Below, one piece after another: positions 60,646-64,000 of a DNA stretch of 64,000 nucleotides. The notes under the pieces were generated by a model. It had not been told where the DNA came from. It made no database searches and saw only the letters and a program-made list of their open reading frames with translations. The stretch comes from Scatolibacter rhodanostii. GTDB lineage: Bacteria; Bacillota; Clostridia; Oscillospirales; Acutalibacteraceae. The stretch covers positions 62,001 through 126,000 of the forward strand of contig NZ_FZLO01000003.1 in the NCBI RefSeq assembly GCF_900197595.1, written 5' to 3'. A program made the translations under genes and the position numbers. Numbering within the stretch: the stretch's first letter is position 1; the number at the start of each line of letters is the position of its first letter.

Positions 60646-63255
60646 TTAGTTTCCATAATAAGAATCAAGATAAAGTTGTTTAATCTCACTCATCAGCGGA
60701 TATCTCGGGTTTGCGCCTGTGCACTGGTCATCAAATGCATTTTCAACCATTTCGTCAAGTGTAGCAAGGAAATCTTTCTCGCTGATTCCGTATTCAGCAA
60801 TTGATTTCTTCACGCCGCATGTGGCTTTTAATTCTTCAATAGCAGCAATATATTTGTCTAAAGTATCGTTATCATCTTTGCCAAAAATACCCATAAAGTT
60901 GGCACATTCAACATAACGTTTTTTTGCATGGGGATATTGATATTGTGAGAAGGTTCCCATTTTGGTTGGAACATCTTCTGCGTTATAGCGAATTACATTG
61001 GTGAAAATCAATGCATTGGCAATACCATGAGGCAAGTGGTGATAAGCGCCTAATTTATGAGCCATGGAGTGGTTTAGTCCCAAGAAGGCATTGGCGAACG
61101 CCATACCTGCCATACAAGAAGCTTCTGCCATTTTCTCTCTGGCATAAGGATCTTTCGCACCGTTTTCATAAGCAGACGGTAGATAAGTCAAAACGTTTTT
61201 CATGGCTTTAAGTGCCAAGCCGTCTGTGAATTCTGTTGCCATAATAGAAACATAAGCTTCTGTTGCGTGAGTCAAAACGTCGAGACCGGAAGCACTGGTC
61301 AGACCTTTTGGCTGGTTCATCATGTTGTCTGCATCTACGATTGCCATATTAGGGAGCAATTCATAGTCAGCCAGCGGATATTTGATACCGGTTTTTTCGT
61401 CAGTGATAACAGCAAAAGGAGTTACCTCAGAACCTGTACCGGAAGAAGTTGGGATGGCAACAAACAAAGCTTTTTCGCCCATTTTAGGGAATTTATAGAC
61501 ACGTTTGCGGATATCCATGAAATCCATAGCCATTTTGGGGAAGTCTTCATCTGCTTCGGGGTGTTCATAGAGAACCCACATGATTTTAGCAGCATCCATT
61601 GGAGAACCGCCACCAAGAGCGATAACAACATCAGGATTAAAGGCTTTCATGCGCTCTGCGCCTTCTCTGGCACAAGCAAGGGTTGGATCGGGAGCAACGT
61701 CAGCAAAGCAAGTATACTGAATACCCAGTGCATCCAATTTATCAGTCAAAGGCTTGGTATAGCCATTTTCAAACAAGAAACCATCGGTAACAATGAAAGC
61801 TTTCTTGCAGCTATATTCATCTTTTAGCTCATTTAAAGCAACCGGCATACAGCCTTTTTTGAAGTAGACCTTTTCAGGAGCGCGGAACCAAAGCATATTT
61901 TCTCTCCTCTCAGCGACGGTTTTAATATTCAGCAAATGTTTAACGCCTACGTTTTCTGAAACAGAGTTGCCGCCCCAAGAGCCGCAGCCCAATGTCAGAG
62001 AAGGAGTTAAGCTGAAGTTATACAAATCGCCGATTGCACCGTGAGAAGCAGGTGTATTGACCAAAATACGGCAGGTTTTCATGGCAGCAGCATGTTTTTC
62101 AATCTTGGCACGTTCTGCTGTGTTGACATACAAACAACCTGTATGTCCTAAGCCGCCGTCTTCAACCAATTGTTCTGCTTTTGCCAAAGCATCATCAAAA
62201 TCTTTTGCTTTGTACATAGCAAGTACGGGAGAAAGTTTTTCGTGAGCAAATTCTTCAGACAGCTCAACGCTTTCGACTTCACCAATTAAAATCTTAGCTG
62301 CTTCAGGTACTTTTACCCCGGCAAGAGCAGCAATAGTAAAGGCGGATTGACCAACAATCTTAGCATTCAGCGCACCATTGATAATGATGGTCTTACGCAC
62401 TTTTTCAGTTTCTTCTTTATTGAGGAAATAACAGCCGCGTTTCTTAAATTCATCTTTAACTGCTTTATAAACACCCTCTAGCACAATAACAGATTGCTCA
62501 GAGGCACAAATCATACCATTATCAAATGTCTTAGAATGAATGATTGAGTTGACAGCCATAATCACATCTGCTGTGTCGTCAATAACAACCGGTGTGTTAC
62601 CGGCACCAACACCCAGAGCAGGTTTGCCAGAGGAATAAGCGGCACGCACCATACCAGGACCACCTGTTGCCAAAATGGTGTCAGCCTCTGCCATAACGGT
62701 ATTTGTCATTTCCAAAGACGGCTCATCAATCCAAGCAATAATATTTTCAGGAGCACCGGCAGCTACAGCGGCTTCTAGCACAACTTTAGCAGCTTCAATG
62801 GTAGAATTCTTAGCACGGGGATGTGCACTGATAATGATACCATTGCGGGTTTTTAAAGAAATCAGCGTTTTAAAAATAGCAGTAGAAGTGGGGTTTGTGG
62901 TCGGAATAACAGCAGCGATAACACCGATTGGATCTGCAATCTTGGTGATTCCGGCGCTTTCATCGCGTTCAATAATACCACAGGTTTTGGTATCTCTATA
63001 AGCATTGTAAACATATTCGGCGGCATAGTGGTTTTTGATGATTTTGTCTTCCACAATACCCATTCCGGTTTCTGCAACAGCCATTTTAGCAAGCGGAATT
63101 CTCATGCTATTAGCGGCAGTAGAAGCGGCGAAGAATATTTTGTCTACTTGCTCTTGCGTATAGGTCGCAAAAATCTTTTGTGCCTCACGAACTCTGGCAA
63201 TAGCGCTGTGAAGAGTTTCAACACTAGTCACTGGTTCATATGTCTTCTTTTTCAT
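60646..63255 (-). CDS. adhE: Bifunctional acetaldehyde-CoA/alcohol dehydrogenase
   Basis: An 869-residue fusion. The N-terminal CoA-acylating aldehyde dehydrogenase (about 1-440) has ATGGPGMVRAAYSSGKPALG and the nucleophilic Cys in FDNGMICASEQSV. The C-terminal iron alcohol dehydrogenase (about 455-869) has ALGGGSPMDAAKIMW and the metal His in NHSMAHKLGAYHHLPHG. It reduces acetyl-CoA to ethanol and regenerates NAD+. ATG 63255 is taken as start. The promoter region has Rex-like sites. The phosphotransferase gene follows. Confidence 0.98.
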   Translation of the reverse strand: MKKKTYEPVTSVETLHSAIARVREAQKIFATYTQEQVDKIFFAASTAANSMRIPLAKMAVAETGMGIVEDKIIKNHYAAEYVYNAYRDTKTCGIIERDESAGITKIADPIGVIAAVIPTTNPTSTAIFKTLISLKTRNGIIISAHPRAKNSTIEAAKVVLEAAVAAGAPENIIAWIDEPSLEMTNTVMAEADTILATGGPGMVRAAYSSGKPALGVGAGNTPVVIDDTADVIMAVNSIIHSKTFDNGMICASEQSVIVLEGVYKAVKDEFKKRGCYFLNKEETEKVRKTIIINGALNAKIVGQSAFTIAALAGVKVPEAAKILIGEVESVELSEEFAHEKLSPVLAMYKAKDFDDALAKAEQLVEDGGLGHTGCLYVNTAERAKIEKHAAAMKTCRILVNTPASHGAIGDLYNFSLTPSLTLGCGSWGGNSVSENVGVKHLLNIKTVAERRENMLWFRAPEKVYFKKGCMPVALNELKDEYSCKKAFIVTDGFLFENGYTKPLTDKLDALGIQYTCFADVAPDPTLACAREGAERMKAFNPDVVIALGGGSPMDAAKIMWVLYEHPEADEDFPKMAMDFMDIRKRVYKFPKMGEKALFVAIPTSSGTGSEVTPFAVITDEKTGIKYPLADYELLPNMAIVDADNMMNQPKGLTSASGLDVLTHATEAYVSIMATEFTDGLALKAMKNVLTYLPSAYENGAKDPYAREKMAEASCMAGMAFANAFLGLNHSMAHKLGAYHHLPHGIANALIFTNVIRYNAEDVPTKMGTFSQYQYPHAKKRYVECANFMGIFGKDDNDTLDKYIAAIEELKATCGVKKSIAEYGISEKDFLATLDEMVENAFDDQCTGANPRYPLMSEIKQLYLDSYYGN

Positions 63256-63312
63256 AAAAATAATCACCCATTCTTTTCTATTTTGCTGTGGTGGATAGTC
63301 GGATAAGGAAAA

Positions 63313-63373
63313 GTTAAAATATTAACATATTTAACTTTGATAATATTTTAACATTCTTTTAAGGTTTTGTAAA
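63313..63373 (-). promoter_or_regulatory. adhE promoter with two Rex-like operators
   Basis: On the minus strand TTTACA (63368-63373), 17 bases, TAAAAT (63345-63350). GTTAA-AATA-TTAAC (63313-63326) matches the Rex core GTTAANNNNTTAAC. A second site GATAA-TATT-TTAAC (63339-63352) overlaps the -10. The two are halves of a perfect 12-base inverted repeat. Rex control by the NADH/NAD ratio is known for clostridial adhE genes. Confidence 0.68.
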
Positions 63374-63573
63374 TAGGATGAATCTACAACCAGTCTAAAC
63401 ATGACGTGAATATTTTATGCAATTATACCATATAAATGACAAAGAAGAAAGTCGATTTTTCTGTTTTATAGTACTATCACTTTAAATTTGCTGAAATACA
63501 GAAGGTTCCCCATGCCGCAGCGAAGGAGAACCAAATGACTGACACTATTCTAATTTTGTTTGATGATTAATCA

Positions 63574-64000
63574 TTAAGCCATTTTTGCTTTTTTCAGTGC
63601 GGCGGTAATTCGATTTCCTAAAAGCCAAGCTACTGCTACTGAAGCTACATCTTTAATAAGATAAGGAACAGATACCAATACAAACGATTCCATCCACGTG
63701 CGCTCTGTTAAAGCCGCAAATTGAATAACTCCCAAGAAGTGACAGATTGCCAACCCTAGAATCGCCAATGCAATAAGTATCACTTTATTTTGTGCACGTT
63801 CTCCCACTCCGCACAAAACGGCTAAGAAAAGGAATCCCCATAAAAAACCACCTGTCGGCCCTGCAAATTGCCCTATTCCTGCGCTAAAGCTTGAAAAAAC
63901 AGGAAGTCCTACTGCACCCATTGCCCAATACAAAATAATGGATACAGCCGATAATTTTGGGCCTAGAATGAATCCACACAGAGCGATGCCAAATGTCTGC
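63574..64000 (-). CDS. bioY: BioY biotin ECF transporter S component (partial, runs off the window end)
   Basis: The C-terminal 141 residues are present; the frame stays open through 64000. The visible part begins QTFGIALCGFILGPKLSAVS and continues LYWAMGAVGLPVFSSFSAGI, GPTGGFLWGFLFLAVLCG, then ends with basic residues. These are the BioY signatures GLPVF and GPTGGYL. BioY binds biotin in the membrane and works with EcfT and EcfA, whose genes are not in the window. The 300 bases up to adhE hold the adhE promoter and one hairpin (GGTTCCCC/GGAGAACC, about 63505-63535). Confidence 0.93.
   Translation of the reverse strand, partial: QTFGIALCGFILGPKLSAVSIILYWAMGAVGLPVFSSFSAGIGQFAGPTGGFLWGFLFLAVLCGVGERAQNKVILIALAILGLAICHFLGVIQFAALTERTWMESFVLVSVPYLIKDVASVAVAWLLGNRITAALKKAKMA

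Overview
The window looks like chromosome of a low-GC, endospore-forming, strictly anaerobic Firmicute (class Clostridia; a Lachnospirales or Anaerotignum-like lineage is my inference, not shown directly). The grounds are the AT-rich intergenic DNA with sigma-A type promoters, Gram-positive gene orders (rplU-prp-rpmA-obgE; rpsL-rpsG-fusA-tuf), a GerA-type spore germinant receptor operon, BclA/BclB-like collagen filaments, and fermentative or anaerobic genes (adhE, hcp). No rRNA, CRISPR array, phage or intact insertion sequence was found.

Layout. 1-2.6 kb (minus): ribosome assembly and protein genes mrnC (partial), obgE, rpmA, prp, rplU. 2.7-5.9 kb (minus): a three-gene surface-fibre locus (von Willebrand factor A protein, SipW-type signal peptidase, small SipW-dependent protein). 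6-7.6 kb: prfC. 8.2-16.5 kb: two giant collagen-like genes in tandem that share an almost identical 2.7-kb front half and have different C-terminal tips. 16.8-20.8 kb (minus): lysC-thrB-hom operon headed by an ACT-domain regulator. 20.9-24.5 kb: a small XRE module, a SleB-like hydrolase, a zinc-ribbon gene with a structured leader, and comM. 24.9-29.5 kb (minus): the str operon. 29.6-34.1 kb (minus): a Gfo/Idh oxidoreductase, then a ppk1-pfkA operon. 34.3-37.4 kb: a membrane-anchored dockerin protein and a membrane-anchored GHL10-type glycosidase-like protein, with an unlisted 44-residue membrane protein between them. 37.5-40 kb: small accessory genes. 40.4-42.8 kb (minus): a membrane-stress-like SPFH/zinc-ribbon trio. 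43-43.5 kb: decayed DNA with an orphan attenuator-like leader. 43.6-49.9 kb (minus): an AraC/GyrI regulator, tRNA-Leu(CAG), two SGNH acetylesterases with a cellobiose-2-epimerase (a likely beta-mannan set), and flavodoxin plus DUF3793. 50.2-54.3 kb (minus): the ger operon. 54.7-56.6 kb: hcp with a good HcpR-type site. 57-59.1 kb: a wzz-cpsD-cpsB module without glycosyltransferases. 59.3-64 kb (minus): thioesterase, phosphotransferase, adhE with Rex-like sites, and bioY running off the end.

How parts fit. The collagen filaments, ger operon, SleB-like enzyme and possible sigma-K promoters point to spore surface and germination. adhE/Rex, hcp/HcpR and flavodoxin with a metal-type operator point to redox, nitrosative and iron responses. 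The esterase/epimerase trio and the dockerin and GHL10 proteins point to glycan use. The strongest candidates for something little described are the twin collagen genes with swapped tips, the vWA-SipW-fibre locus, the membrane-anchored dockerin protein, and the structured leaders near 22.7 kb and 43.4 kb.
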